Source: Streptomyces eurocidicus | Lineage (GTDB): Bacteria > Actinomycetota > Actinomycetes > Streptomycetales > Streptomycetaceae | DNA length: 64,000 nucleotides | NCBI RefSeq assembly: GCF_002891295.1 | Contig: NZ_LGUI01000001.1 | Coordinates: 1-64,000, forward strand | Direction: 5' to 3' | In this document: in pieces, positions 8,997 through 18,133 of the stretch | Numbering within the stretch: the stretch's first letter is position 1 | Layout: the number at the start of each line of letters is the position of its first letter | Position numbers and translations under genes: made by a program | Notes under the pieces: model-generated | Told to the model about the DNA's origin: nothing | The model's input: the letters and a program-made list of their open reading frames with translations, nothing else | Databases searched by the model: none

Positions 8997-9501
8997 CTCG
9001 TCTCCAGGGTTCGCCGGAACGTCACGCGCCGCCGGGCGCTCGTGGAGCACACCGGGGACGGCGCTTAGGTTCCCGTTCCCCTCCGACTAACGGATGAACA
9101 CCACCCGACGTCCGGGCGGCGGTACGGGACGCCTTGGCGGCGGGCGGGCGGGTACGGCGGCGGGCCGCACGCGGGGGGCTGCGCCCCCAGGGCCCTTTCC
9201 GCGCTGACGCGCGGTGTCCTCACGCTCCCCCAGCTACCGCTGGGAGGTGCCCCCAGACGGGCTGATTCTGCCTGGACCGGGTGGAAATTCAGCCCGGCCG
9301 GCGCTTGAGGCCACCGCGCGTCAGCGCGGAAAGGGGGCCCGGGGCGCCAGCCCCGGTTCCGGGAAGGGGCGGGTAGGGGAAAAAGCCCCCGCCGGACCGC
9401 CACGGACCGCGGCCGAAGCACCCACCCGCCCTACCCGACCCCCAAGCCAAAGCCCGCCAGGCCGCCCGTCAGGGCAAAGCCGCCCGTCAGGGCAAAACCC
9501 G
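8997..9501. other. Intergenic region: PhoX promoter side plus palindrome copy 3
   Basis: This gene-free stretch separates two leftward genes. The first 190 bp should carry the PhoX promoter; a GTTCATCC element (minus strand, 9099-9092) is the only PHO-box-like half-site seen. The middle (about 9170-9390) is a copy of the dispersed palindrome. The last 100 bp carry a short direct repeat (GCCCGTCAGGGCAAA twice, about 9465-9500) just after the stop of the next gene. Confidence 0.6.
9170..9390. repeat. Dispersed extragenic palindrome, copy 3, rearranged
   Basis: The outer arms CCGCGCTGACGCGCGGTGTCCTCA and TGAGGCCACCGCGCGTCAGCGCGG pair. The inner core is replaced by CTCCCCCAGCTACCGCTGGGAGGTGCCCCCAGACGGGCTGA, the reverse complement of the insertion module in copies 2 and 4. 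A degenerate GGGTGGAAATTCAGCCCGGCCGGCGC right arm follows. Thus the same insertion module is present in opposite orientation. Confidence 0.75.
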
Positions 9502-11007
9502 TCAGCCCCGAGACCGCGCCTTGAACGCCGCCTTACGAGCTTCCTTGGCCACCTTCTTGTCCGGGTGCAGCCGCCCCATCGCCTCCAGCACCTCACCCGT
9601 CGCCGGGTGATCCACCCGCCACGCCGTGTCGAAGAAGCCGCCGTGCCGGCCGACCAGGTCCGCCACCAGCACCCGCAGCTCCTCCGAGTCGCCGTCGGCC
9701 GCGAGCTGCGCGGCGATCGTGTCGACGGTCAGCCAGAAGACCATGGCCTCGTCGGGCTCGGGGACGTCCGCCGCGCCGTGCTCGGCGAGCCAGACCCGGG
9801 CGAGACCGCCCAGCTCACGGTCGTCGATGACCTCGCGCAGGGCCGGCTCGGCCTCGCCGCCGACCAGGGACAGGGTCTGCTGGCAGAAGAGCCGGCGGCG
9901 CGGCGCGTCCTCGTCGGCGCCGCGCGCGGCGGCGAGCAGCTCACGGGCGGCGGCCGGCGGCTCGCGGCGAGCCAGCCACAGCGCGGTCTCGGCGCGGGCC
10001 GCCTGCTCCGGGTGGCCCGGGAGCGCGGCGAGCAGGACGTCGGCGCTCTCGTCGGCGAGGTCGCCGACGGCGGGGGCGTCGATCCCGGCGTCGAGCATCC
10101 GCGAGCGGACGGCGAAGAGCCCCAGCGGGGTGAGGGTGACCAGGCCGTAGCGGCTGACGTCCTCGTCCTCCGGGCCCTCCGCGGCGACCGCGTCGACGGA
10201 CTCACGGATGTGGCCCTCGCCGTCGACCTCCTCGATGAGGGCCTCGTCCACCGGCTGGTACTCCACGACGCCGGTCGGGGCGAGCATCCGGAACTGGTCG
10301 TCCAGGCGCATCATCGCGTCGGAGACCTCTTCGAGGACGTCGTCCGTGGGCTCGTCCATGTCATCCGGGACGATCATGGAGGCGGCGAGGGCCGGCAGCG
10401 GCACGGGCCGGTCCGCGGCGCCCTCGTCGAGCACGGTCAGCAGATAGAGGTTACCGAGCACGCCGTCGAGGAAGTCGGCCTCCTCCTCGGGGTTCCAGTC
10501 CAGCGCGTCGAGGTCGACGTCGCCGCCCTCGGAGATCTGTTCGACGATGTCGCCGAGGTCGGGCGCGGCGGCGTCGGCCAGGACGTTCTCCAGGCCGCCG
10601 AGCCAGAGTTCGAGGATGTCGGCGGGGCTGCCGGAGGTGAGCGTGGTCAGCTCCTCGCCCGCCGTGGCGACCCCGGCCGGGGTGTCGTCGCCGGCGTCCA
10701 CGGCCTCCGCGTCCTCGGCGTCCTCCGGGTTCTCGGTGAACTCGACCAGGCCGGTGTCCAGGGCGTGCTGCCACGCCTCCGCGGCGTACGCGGGCCCGTC
10801 CTCGTCGCCGGCGAGGCCCAGGAGCTCGGTGGCGGTGCCCAGCTGCCCGGCGAGCAGCTCGCCGCCCGCGCCGACCGGGGTGCCCTCGCCCGCCCAGCGG
10901 GCCAGCTTCGCGGCGCGGACGAACAGGGGCGCGGACAGCGCGTCCCGTGCGAGCTCCGCGTCGGAGGGGAGCCGCACCGGCGGCATGGTCGGGCGGTCTC
11001 CGGACAT
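9502..11007 (-). CDS. Hypothetical acidic alpha-helical protein
   Basis: A 501-residue soluble protein that I do not recognise beyond a resemblance to unannotated Streptomyces proteins. It is rich in Asp, Glu, Ala and Leu, with an extremely acidic segment around residues 100-120 (ENPEDAEDAEAVDAGDD). There is no signal peptide or membrane segment, and only three Cys-poor helical blocks resembling alpha-solenoid repeats. The C-terminus turns basic (KKVAKEARKAAFKARSRG). ATG 11007 was selected because GAGGAG lies 15-20 bp upstream; the open frame extends a further 58 codons with less typical composition. It faces away from the divergent nuclease gene. Confidence 0.7.
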   Translation of the reverse strand: MSGDRPTMPPVRLPSDAELARDALSAPLFVRAAKLARWAGEGTPVGAGGELLAGQLGTATELLGLAGDEDGPAYAAEAWQHALDTGLVEFTENPEDAEDAEAVDAGDDTPAGVATAGEELTTLTSGSPADILELWLGGLENVLADAAAPDLGDIVEQISEGGDVDLDALDWNPEEEADFLDGVLGNLYLLTVLDEGAADRPVPLPALAASMIVPDDMDEPTDDVLEEVSDAMMRLDDQFRMLAPTGVVEYQPVDEALIEEVDGEGHIRESVDAVAAEGPEDEDVSRYGLVTLTPLGLFAVRSRMLDAGIDAPAVGDLADESADVLLAALPGHPEQAARAETALWLARREPPAAARELLAAARGADEDAPRRRLFCQQTLSLVGGEAEPALREVIDDRELGGLARVWLAEHGAADVPEPDEAMVFWLTVDTIAAQLAADGDSEELRVLVADLVGRHGGFFDTAWRVDHPATGEVLEAMGRLHPDKKVAKEARKAAFKARSRG

Positions 11008-11225
11008 CAGGGGTGTCTCTCCTCGTCGTGACGGCCGCGCCGACTGCGCGGCCCGTGCGGGGCCCAAGCCTAGACGGATTTCGGAAGGCCCCGTCCGGTT
11101 CACCGACCCGTCGGCCGCCATATGCCCGTGGAGCCTTGACAACTGCCCTGACCACGCAAGACATTGACGCGCGTAGATCATGTGCAGTTCGCGCCACCTC
11201 CCACGAGCCCCCTTTGGAGGCAGTC

Positions 11226-13094
11226 ATGCCCGCTCCCCGCAACCCCCGCGGCCCCCTGCGCAGACCCCCGGCCGTCGGCTCCGCCGTCGCCCTCGCGCTC
11301 GCGGCCGGGCTGCTCGCCGTGCCCCAGGCCGCGAGCGCGGCCGGTGCCGAGGAGGCCCCGGCCGGTACCAAGGCCCGGATCCACGACATCCAGGGCACCA
11401 CGCGGCTCTCCCCGCTCGACGGAAAGCAGGTGACGCAGGTTCCGGGCGTCGTCACGGCCGTACGCTCGTTCGGCTCGGCGCGCGGCTTCTGGTTCCAGGA
11501 CCCGAACCCCGACCGCGACCCCGCCACCAGCGAGGGGATCTTCGTCTTCACCGGTTCGGCCACGCCCTCGGTGGCGGTCGGCGACTCCGTCCTCGTCGCG
11601 GGCACGGTGAGCGAGTACTACCCGGGCGGCGAGAAGGCCGGGCTGCAGTCCGTCACCCAGCTGACCCGGGCCACGTGGGAGGTGCGCTCCCACGGCAACG
11701 CCCTGCCGGCCGCGTACCGGCTGCGCCCGTCGGCCCTCCCCGCGCGCTACGCGCCGGACGCGGCCGGCGGCTCCATCGAGAAGCTGCCGCTCCGGCCCGG
11801 CGCCTACGCCCTGGACCGCTACGAGTCCCTGGAGGGCATGCGGGTCTCCGTCCAGGACGCCCCCGTCGTCGGCGCGACCAGCGCGCACAAGGACCTGTGG
11901 GTGACCGCCGAGCCCCGCACCGACCGCACCGCGCGCGGCGGCTCGCTCTACGGCTCGTACCGCGAGCAGGGCTCCGGCCGGGTGAAGGTGGTCTCGCTGA
12001 TCCCCTTCGCCCAGCGCCCCTTCCCCGTCGCGAACGTCGGCGACGAGCTGACCGGCACCACCGCCGGCCCGCTGGACTACGACAACTTCGGCGGCTACAC
12101 CCTCCAGGCGACCGAGCTGGGCACGCTCAAGGACCGGGGGCTGAAGCGCGAGACGACGCGCAGGCAGAAGGACGGCGAGCTGGCCGTCGCCACATACAAC
12201 GTCGAGAACCTGTCCCCGAAGACGCCGCAGGCGAAGTTCGACCGGCTGGCGGCGGCGCTGGTGACCAACCTCGCCTCGCCCGACATCGTCGCCCTCGAAG
12301 AGGTCCAGGACGACAACGGCACCACGGACGACGGCACCGTGGACGCGGGGCAGACGCTGCGGAAGCTGACGGACGCCATCGCGGCGGCGGGCGGCCCGGC
12401 GTACCAGTGGCGGCAGATCAACCCGGTCAACGACCAGGACGGCGGTCAGCCGGGCGGCAACATCCGCACCGCCTTCCTCTTCAACCCCGCGCGTGTCTCC
12501 TTCACCGATATCGCCGGTGGCGACTCCACCACGCCCGTGAAGGTCGTCCGCCAGGGCGGCAAGGCCGCGCTGTCCGCCTCGCCGGGCCGGATCGAGCCCG
12601 GCGACGCCGCGTGGGCCAACAGCCGCAAGCCGCTGGCCGGCCAGTTCACCTTCCGGGGCGAGCGGGTCTTCGTGGTCGCCAACCACTTCAACTCCAAGGG
12701 CGGCGACCAGGGCCTCGACAGCCGCTTCCAGGCCCCGGCCCGCCCGTCGGAGACCCAGCGGACGCAGCAGGCGAAGCTCGTCAACGCCTTCGTCAAGCAG
12801 CTGCTGGCCACGGACCGGCGCGCGAACGTCATCGTCGCGGGCGACCTCAACGACTTCCAGTTCTCCCCCGCGCTCAAGGCCCTCACCGCCGGCGGCGCCC
12901 TCACCGACCTGGTCGACAAGCTCCCGAGGAACGAGCGCTACGGCTACGTCTACCAGGGCAACTCCCAGGTGCTCGACCACATCCTGACCAGCCGTCGCAT
13001 GCGGTCGGTGGACTACGACATCGTGCACGTCAACGCGGAGTTCGCGGACCAGGCGAGCGACCACGACCCGCAGGTGCTGCGCTGGAAGCCGTAG
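11226..13094 (+). CDS. Secreted endonuclease/exonuclease/phosphatase-family nuclease with OB-fold domain
   Basis: A 622-residue exported protein. A Sec signal peptide (residues 1-38, ending ASAAGA) is followed by an OB-like domain (about 45-200, VTQVPGVVTAVRS...DSVLVAGTVSEYYPGG) as found before extracellular DNases, then an EEP nuclease domain (about 315-620). Catalytic motifs are visible: TYNVENLS, DIVALEEVQDD, VFVVANHFNSKGG, VIVAGDLNDF and ASDHDPQV. This is the ExeM/NucH-type arrangement and suggests an extracellular DNase for phosphate or nucleotide scavenging. ATG 11226 follows TTGGAGGCAGTC, a strong ribosome-binding site. A TTGACA at 11136-11141 is a possible -35 without a convincing -10. 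Confidence 0.88.
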   Translation: MPAPRNPRGPLRRPPAVGSAVALALAAGLLAVPQAASAAGAEEAPAGTKARIHDIQGTTRLSPLDGKQVTQVPGVVTAVRSFGSARGFWFQDPNPDRDPATSEGIFVFTGSATPSVAVGDSVLVAGTVSEYYPGGEKAGLQSVTQLTRATWEVRSHGNALPAAYRLRPSALPARYAPDAAGGSIEKLPLRPGAYALDRYESLEGMRVSVQDAPVVGATSAHKDLWVTAEPRTDRTARGGSLYGSYREQGSGRVKVVSLIPFAQRPFPVANVGDELTGTTAGPLDYDNFGGYTLQATELGTLKDRGLKRETTRRQKDGELAVATYNVENLSPKTPQAKFDRLAAALVTNLASPDIVALEEVQDDNGTTDDGTVDAGQTLRKLTDAIAAAGGPAYQWRQINPVNDQDGGQPGGNIRTAFLFNPARVSFTDIAGGDSTTPVKVVRQGGKAALSASPGRIEPGDAAWANSRKPLAGQFTFRGERVFVVANHFNSKGGDQGLDSRFQAPARPSETQRTQQAKLVNAFVKQLLATDRRANVIVAGDLNDFQFSPALKALTAGGALTDLVDKLPRNERYGYVYQGNSQVLDHILTSRRMRSVDYDIVHVNAEFADQASDHDPQVLRWKP

Positions 13095-13158
13095 CATCGC
13101 TGAACGGTCCACATAAGATCATTTAACTGGACCTATACGGTCGGGCGGGCCCAGAATC

Positions 13159-13182
13159 CGGTGCGGAATCCTTTCCGCACCG
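13159..13182. terminator. Hairpin between nuclease and dapA
   Basis: A 10-bp perfect stem (13159-13168 with 13173-13182, CGGTGCGGAA and its complement) has a TCCT loop. It lies 65 bp after the nuclease stop and 20 bp before the dapA GTG. It could terminate the upstream transcript or act in the dapA leader. Confidence 0.55.
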
Positions 13183-13201
13183 TCCCTCTGGAGTGTGACC
13201 C

Positions 13202-14140
13202 GTGCTCACCAGCCCTCCCGCCGGCCCCTTCGGCCGTACCGTCTGCGCGATGGTGACCCCCTTCACCTCGGACGGAAGCCTCGACCTCGACGGCGCGCGG
13301 CGCCTCGCCGACCACCTGGTCGGCGAGGGCCGCTGCGACGGCCTGGTGCTGAACGGCACCACCGGGGAGTCGCCGACGACCACGGACGAGGAGAAGAGCG
13401 CGCTGGTCCGGGCCGTCGTCGAGGCCGTGGGCGACCGGGCGCGGATCACGGCGGGCGTCGGCTCGGCGGACACCCGCGGCACGGTCGCCCTGGCCCGCGC
13501 GGCGGAGGCCGCGGGCGCGCACGGCGTGCTGGTGGTGACGCCGTACTACAGCAGGCCGCCGCAGGAGGACGTCGCGGAGCACTTCCGGACGGTCGCGGAC
13601 GCGGTCGGGGTGCCGGTGATGCTCTACGACATCCCCGGCCGCACGGGCACCCGGATCGAGCCGGACACCATGCTCCGGCTGGCGGAGCACCCCCGGATCG
13701 CCGGCGTCAAGGACTGCGCGTACGACCTGCTGGGCAGCGCCAAGGTGATCGCGGCGACCGGCCTGGCCTACTACTCCGGCTGCGAGGAGCTGAACCTCCC
13801 GCTGCGGGCGGTGGGGGCCGTCGGCTGCGTCAGCACGGTGGCCAACGTCGCGGGCCCGGCCGTCGCCGCCGCGCTGGACGCCTACGATCGCGGGGCGAAC
13901 GCCGAGGCGACGCGCCTCCACCAGCGGACGCTGCCGCTGGTGGAGCTGATGATGGCCGCGGGCCTGCCCGGCACGGTCACGGCCAAGGCGCTGCTGAACG
14001 CGCTGGGCCTGCCGTCCGGCCCGGTCCGGGCGCCGCTGCGCGCGGCGTCCCCGGACCGGACGAAGGCCCTGCTGGAGGCGTACGAGAGCACACGTTCCAG
14101 CCCGTCCGGGGGCACCTCCTGGGGGCACCCCCAGCGATAG
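13202..14140 (+). CDS. dapA: 4-hydroxy-tetrahydrodipicolinate synthase
   Basis: A 312-residue class I aldolase-fold enzyme that condenses pyruvate with aspartate semialdehyde in lysine/diaminopimelate synthesis. It shows the pyruvate-carboxylate motif NGTTGES, VTPYYSRPPQ, the catalytic tyrosine in YDIPGRTGT, and the Schiff-base lysine in IAGVKDCAYD. The C-terminal helical domain is complete up to LLEAYE. The start is GTG 13202 after CTCTGGAGTGTGACCC. The last residues, SSPSGGTSWGHPQR, are not family-like; they are read from the dispersed palindrome that abuts the gene. The convergent neighbour is dapD, another step of the same pathway. It may be one of several dapA paralogues. Confidence 0.85.
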   Translation: MLTSPPAGPFGRTVCAMVTPFTSDGSLDLDGARRLADHLVGEGRCDGLVLNGTTGESPTTTDEEKSALVRAVVEAVGDRARITAGVGSADTRGTVALARAAEAAGAHGVLVVTPYYSRPPQEDVAEHFRTVADAVGVPVMLYDIPGRTGTRIEPDTMLRLAEHPRIAGVKDCAYDLLGSAKVIAATGLAYYSGCEELNLPLRAVGAVGCVSTVANVAGPAVAAALDAYDRGANAEATRLHQRTLPLVELMMAAGLPGTVTAKALLNALGLPSGPVRAPLRAASPDRTKALLEAYESTRSSPSGGTSWGHPQR

Positions 14141-14256
14141 CTGGGGGAGGTAGCCGGGGGAGATCGAGGACCGGGGTCCGGGGCGGAGCCCCCCGCGCGG
14201 CGAAGCCGCACATCGGATACTGCGGGAAGGGGCGGGACCGGGGAAAATCCCGCCCC
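14098..14256. repeat. Dispersed extragenic palindrome, copy 4, fused to dapA 3' end
   Basis: The copy begins in the middle of the core (CAGCCCGTC) and carries the GGGGGCACCTCCTGGGGGCACCCCCAGCGATAGCTGGGGG insertion module. It continues with GGGGCGGAGCCCCCCGCGCGGCGAAGCCGCACATCGGATACTGCGGGAAGGGGCGGG, as in copy 2. The left half is missing, as if dapA coding sequence replaced it. The dapA stop codon TAG (14138-14140) lies inside. Confidence 0.8.
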
Positions 14257-14264
14257 CACGCACA

Positions 14265-15254
14265 TCAGTTGTGGCTGTGCAGCACCTCGTTGAGCCCGCC
14301 CCACGTGCTCTTGTACGGGCGGGCCTCCACGGCGCCGGTCGTGGAGTTGCGGCGGAAGAGGATGTTGTCCGCGCCGGACAGCTCCAGCGCCTTGACGACC
14401 TCGCCGTCCGGCAGCGTCACCCGGGTGCCCGCGGTGACGTACAGGCCGGCCTCGACGACGCACTCGTCGCCGAGCGCGATGCCGATGCCCGACTCGGCGC
14501 CGAGCAGGCAGCGCTCGCCGATGGAGATGATCTGCTTGCCGCCGCCGGAGAGCGTGCCCATCGTGGACGCGCCGCCGCCGATGTCGGTGCCGTCGCCGAC
14601 GACGACGCCCGCGCTGATGCGGCCCTCGACCATGGACGTGCCGAGGGTGCCGGCGTTGAAGTTGACGAAGCCCTCGTGCATGACGGTGGTGCCGGAGCCG
14701 AGGTGCGCGCCCAGGCGCACACGGTCGGCGTCGGCGATGCGGACGCCGGACGGGGCCACGTAGTCCGTCATGCGCGGGAACTTGTCGATGCTGGTCACCG
14801 CCAGGTGCAGGCCCTCGGCCCGCGCGTTCAGGCGGACCTTCTCGACCTGGTCGACGGCGACGGGGCCGAGCGAGGTCCAGGCGACGTTGGCGAGCAGGCC
14901 GAAGATGCCGTCGAGGTTCTGGCCGTGCGGCTTGACCTGACGGCCGGAGAGCAGGTGCAGACGCAGGTAGGCGTCGTGCGCGTCGAGGGGCTTGTCCTCG
15001 AGCGAGGCGATGACCGTGCGGACGGCGACGACCTCGACACCACGGCGCGGGTCCGGGCCGACGGCCTTGAGGGCGCCCTCGCCCAGCAGCTCGGCGGCGC
15101 GCTCGGCGGTCAGCCGCTCGGTGCCGGCCGGGCCGGGGGCTTCGGCGAGCTCGGGGGCGGGGAACCAGGTGTCGAGGACGGTGCCGTCCTCGGTGATCGT
15201 GGCAAGGCCGGCGGCGACGGCGCCGGAGGTACGGGAAACAACAGCATCGGTCAT
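14265..15254 (-). CDS. dapD: 2,3,4,5-tetrahydropyridine-2,6-dicarboxylate N-succinyltransferase
   Basis: A 329-residue trimeric left-handed beta-helix acyltransferase that transfers succinyl from succinyl-CoA in diaminopimelate synthesis. Hexapeptide-repeat character is clear from about residue 180 ([61 protein letters not shown]). The loop [23 protein letters not shown] carries active-site residues. Length matches the long actinobacterial DapD form. ATG 15254 begins [11 protein letters not shown]. It converges on dapA across the palindrome. Confidence 0.93.
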   Translation of the reverse strand: MTDAVVSRTSGAVAAGLATITEDGTVLDTWFPAPELAEAPGPAGTERLTAERAAELLGEGALKAVGPDPRRGVEVVAVRTVIASLEDKPLDAHDAYLRLHLLSGRQVKPHGQNLDGIFGLLANVAWTSLGPVAVDQVEKVRLNARAEGLHLAVTSIDKFPRMTDYVAPSGVRIADADRVRLGAHLGSGTTVMHEGFVNFNAGTLGTSMVEGRISAGVVVGDGTDIGGGASTMGTLSGGGKQIISIGERCLLGAESGIGIALGDECVVEAGLYVTAGTRVTLPDGEVVKALELSGADNILFRRNSTTGAVEARPYKSTWGGLNEVLHSHN

Positions 15255-15426
15255 GTCCGGAAACCTAACCGGACCTGCGGCCTCAAGGCGAACTCGGAAG
15301 GGCCCGGCCCGGCGGCCGCCCGAGGCCCCGGCCCGGCCCCGCACCGCCCCGGGGCCGGGGCCCGCTCCCCGGCCGCCAGGGCGCCCGTCCCGGCCCGCGG
15401 AGCGCGCGGCGGGGACGGCCCCGGGC

Positions 15427-15792
15427 TCAGCCGGTCAGGGAGGTCTTGGGGGCCAGGACGCAGAACTCGTTGCCCTCGGGATCCTCCAGGACCACCCAGG
15501 TCACGTCCGGGCTCTGCCCGACGTCCGCCCGCCGGGCGCCCAGCGCGAGGATCCTCTCCACCTCGGCGTCGCGGTCGTCCGGGTTGAGGTCGATGTGCAA
15601 CCGGTTCTTGATCGCCTTGTCCTCCTTCACGGGCACGAAGGTCAGACCCGGCGTCGCCGATGTGTCGGCGCCGATGGTGATCTCCAGGTCGTCGGCGTAG
15701 AGGACCTGCCAGTCCAGGACCTCGCACCAGAAGCGGGCCTGCGAGCGCAGATCGTGGGCATCGATCACGATGCTGTAGAGCGAAGAAGCCAT
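15427..15792 (-). CDS. VOC (glyoxalase/bleomycin-resistance superfamily) protein
   Basis: A 121-residue protein with paired beta-alpha-beta-beta-beta modules. Features are [21 protein letters not shown] at the start of module 1, [24 protein letters not shown] at the start of module 2, and the closing [10 protein letters not shown] with its metal-ligand glutamate. This is the glyoxalase-6-like subfamily common in Streptomyces. The substrate is unknown; members include isomerases, dioxygenases and drug-binding proteins. ATG 15792 is chosen because the domain starts there. Confidence 0.8.
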   Translation of the reverse strand: MASSLYSIVIDAHDLRSQARFWCEVLDWQVLYADDLEITIGADTSATPGLTFVPVKEDKAIKNRLHIDLNPDDRDAEVERILALGARRADVGQSPDVTWVVLEDPEGNEFCVLAPKTSLTG

Positions 15793-15976
15793 GAGAGCCA
15801 GTCTGGGGGAGCGACGGGCACCGTGACCAGCTTTTTCCCGCCGCCCGGGGCCGGGCCGCGCACCAGGACGCTCATGGGCCGGCCGCCCGGCGGACCGGTG
15901 CGGGGGCGGTACGCGCGGGCCCGCGCGGCCCCGTCGGACATCACCGGCGCCCACGGCCGCCGCCTCACACAGCAGC

Positions 15977-16010
15977 AGCCCGCCGCCTGACACCTGTCAG
16001 GAAGCGGGCT
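15977..16010 (-). terminator. Terminator of the suf operon
   Basis: A two-tier hairpin: outer stem 15977-15983 with 16004-16010 (AGCCCGC), inner stem 15986-15992 with 15995-16001 (CCTGACA). It lies 20 bp past the sufT stop in the transcription direction. There is no U-tract, which is common in this GC range. Confidence 0.7.
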
Positions 16011-16029
16011 GCGCGAGATGCGGCGGACC

Positions 16030-16392
16030 TCAGACGTTGAAGCCCAGCGCCCGGAGCTGCTCACGGCCATCGTCCGTGATCTTGTCCGGGCCCCACGGCG
16101 GCATCCAGACCCAGTTGATCCGGAGCTCGTTGACGATGCCCTCGGTGGCCGACTTCGCCTGGTCCTCGATGACGTCGGTCAGCGGGCAGGCCGCGGACGT
16201 GAGCGTCATGTCGAGGGTGGCGATGTTGGCGTCGTCGACGTGGATGCCGTAGATCAGGCCGAGGTTGACGACGTCGATGCCCAGCTCGGGGTCGACCACG
16301 TCGTACAGCGCCTCGCGCACCTCCTCCTCGGAGGCCGGCTTCGTCGTCACGGCGGCCGCCTCGGCGGTCGTCGTCTCCAGTTCGTCGCTCAT
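16030..16392 (-). CDS. sufT: SufT-like metal-sulfur cluster assembly factor (DUF59/MIP18 family)
   Basis: A 120-residue protein with the MIP18/DUF59 core VDPELGIDVVNLGLIYGIHV, followed by LTSAACPLTDVIEDQ containing the conserved cysteine. The C-terminus WMPPWGPDKITDDGREQLRALGF is typical. It is thought to help in Fe-S cluster maturation or delivery downstream of SUF. It is the last gene of the suf operon, and its ATG (16392) overlaps the sufU stop by 4 bp (ATGA), implying translational coupling. Confidence 0.88.
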   Translation of the reverse strand: MSDELETTTAEAAAVTTKPASEEEVREALYDVVDPELGIDVVNLGLIYGIHVDDANIATLDMTLTSAACPLTDVIEDQAKSATEGIVNELRINWVWMPPWGPDKITDDGREQLRALGFNV

Positions 16393-16844
16393 GCGGTCTT
16401 CCCTTCGGACAGCGCCTGCGCTGTCGCGTCCTTCCACGCCATCCAGCTGAGCAGCGCGCACTTCACCCGGGCGGGGTACTTGGAGACGCCGGCGAACGCC
16501 ACCGCGTCCTCCAGCACCTCCTCCATCTCGTCGTCCGGCTCGACCTTGCCCTTGGACTGCATCAGCTCCAGGAAGGTCTCCTGGATCCGGCGCGCCTCGG
16601 CAAGCTCCTTGCCGACCAGCAGGTCATTGAGCACGGAGGCGCTGGCCTGGCTGATGGAGCAGCCCTGTCCCTCGTACGAGACGTCTTCGATCGTCTCGCC
16701 GGAGAGCCGCACGCGCAGCGTGATCTCGTCACCGCACGTCGGGTTGACGTGGTGCACCTCGGCGTCGCCGGTCCGCAAGCCCCGCCCGTGGGGGTGCTTG
16801 TAGTGGTCCAGGATGACGTCCTGGTACATCGAATCAAGCTTCAC
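16389..16844 (-). CDS. sufU: Fe-S cluster assembly sulfur-transfer protein SufU
   Basis: A 151-residue SufU/IscU-fold protein. The three zinc/persulfide cysteines are present in NPTCGD (about 41), GQGCSISQAS (about 66) and YPARVKCALLSW (about 128), with the conserved Asp next to the first. SufU accepts sulfur from SufS and passes it to the SufBCD scaffold. The 18-residue insertion relative to IscU, typical of SufU, is visible between the second and third cysteines. It lies 32 bp after sufS. Confidence 0.93.
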   Translation of the reverse strand: MKLDSMYQDVILDHYKHPHGRGLRTGDAEVHHVNPTCGDEITLRVRLSGETIEDVSYEGQGCSISQASASVLNDLLVGKELAEARRIQETFLELMQSKGKVEPDDEMEEVLEDAVAFAGVSKYPARVKCALLSWMAWKDATAQALSEGKTA

Positions 16845-16876
16845 AGTCAGCCTCGTCCGTCAGCAGAGGGTCTGAA

Positions 16877-18133
16877 TCAACCGAAAAAGTTCCGTACGTG
16901 CTCCAGGCCCTCGACGAGGGCGTCGACCTCGCCGGGAGTGGAGTACAGATAGAACGACGCTCGCGTGGTCGCGGGAATTCCGTACCGCAGGCAGACCGGC
17001 CGCGCGCAGTGGTGGCCGACCCGGACCGCGATGCCCTGCTCGTCGAGGACCTGGCCCACGTCGTGCGGGTGGATGTCACCGAGCGTGAAGGAGATGGTGG
17101 CGCCGCGGTCCTCGGCCGTGGTGGGGCCGATGATCCGCAGGTCCGGGACCTCCTGGAGCCTGCGCACCGCGTATTCGGTGATCGCGTGCTCGTGGCGGGC
17201 GATGTTCTCCATGCCGATCGCCGAGAGGTAGTCCACCGCGGCGCCGAGGCCGACGGCCTGGGCGATCGGGGGCGTACCCGCCTCGAACTTGTGCGGCGCC
17301 GGGGCGTAGGTGGAGGAGTGCATCGAGACGGTCTCGATCATCTCGCCGCCGCCGAGGAAGGGCGGCAGGTCCTCCAGGAGCTCCTGGCGGCCCCACAGGA
17401 CGCCGATACCCGTCGGGCCGCACATCTTGTGGCCGGTGAAGGCCACGAAGTCGGCCTGGAGGGCCTGGACGTCCAGCACCATGTGCGGGGCGGCCTGGGA
17501 GGCGTCGATGACGACGAGCGCGCCGACCTCCTGGGCCCGGCGGACGATCGCCTCGACCGGGTTGATCGTGCCCATGATGTTGGATACCAGCACAAACGAG
17601 ACGACCTTGGTCTTCTCGGTGATGATCTCCTCGATGTTGGACAGGTCGAGCCGGCCGTCGTCGGTGAGGCCGAACCACTTCAGCTTCGCGCCGGTGCGCT
17701 GCGAGAGCAGCTGCCACGGGACGATGTTGGAGTGGTGCTCCATCTCCGTGATGACGATCTCGGTGTCGTGGTCCACGCGGTAGGGCTCGTCGGCCCAGCC
17801 CAGCATGTTCGCGACGAGGTTCAGCGACTCCGAGGCGTTCTTGGTGAAGATCACCTCGTCGCGGCTGGGCGCGTTGACGAACGCGGCGACCTTGTCGCGC
17901 GCGCCCTCGTACAGCGCCGTGGCCTCCTCGGCGATGGTGTACACGCCGCGGTGGACGTTGGCGTTGTGGCGCTCGTAGTACGTGTTGAGCGCGTCGAGCA
18001 CCTGGCGCGGCTTCTGCGAGGTGGCAGCGCTGTCCAGATACACGATCCGCTTGCCGTCGTGGACCGTGCGGTCCAGGATCGGGAAGTCCTTACGGATCGC
18101 CTCGGTGTCGAGGAGGCCCGGCAGTATCGTCAC
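16877..18133 (-). CDS. sufS: Cysteine desulfurase SufS
   Basis: A 418-residue PLP enzyme that removes sulfur from cysteine as an enzyme persulfide. Motifs include YLDSAATSQKP near the N-terminus, EMEHHSNIVPW with the PLP-stacking histidine, VIDASQAAPHM, and the Schiff-base lysine in FTGHKMCGPTGIG. The short active-site loop RVGHHCARPVC carries the catalytic cysteine, characteristic of group II SufS enzymes. GTG 18133 overlaps the sufC stop by 4 bp (GTGA). Confidence 0.95.
   Translation of the reverse strand: MTILPGLLDTEAIRKDFPILDRTVHDGKRIVYLDSAATSQKPRQVLDALNTYYERHNANVHRGVYTIAEEATALYEGARDKVAAFVNAPSRDEVIFTKNASESLNLVANMLGWADEPYRVDHDTEIVITEMEHHSNIVPWQLLSQRTGAKLKWFGLTDDGRLDLSNIEEIITEKTKVVSFVLVSNIMGTINPVEAIVRRAQEVGALVVIDASQAAPHMVLDVQALQADFVAFTGHKMCGPTGIGVLWGRQELLEDLPPFLGGGEMIETVSMHSSTYAPAPHKFEAGTPPIAQAVGLGAAVDYLSAIGMENIARHEHAITEYAVRRLQEVPDLRIIGPTTAEDRGATISFTLGDIHPHDVGQVLDEQGIAVRVGHHCARPVCLRYGIPATTRASFYLYSTPGEVDALVEGLEHVRNFFG

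Noticed and set aside
9060..9110. PHO box (PhoP direct repeats) upstream of the PhoX gene
   Set aside because: Only one unit (GTTCATC) matches; neighbouring 11-bp units match 2 of 7 consensus bases.
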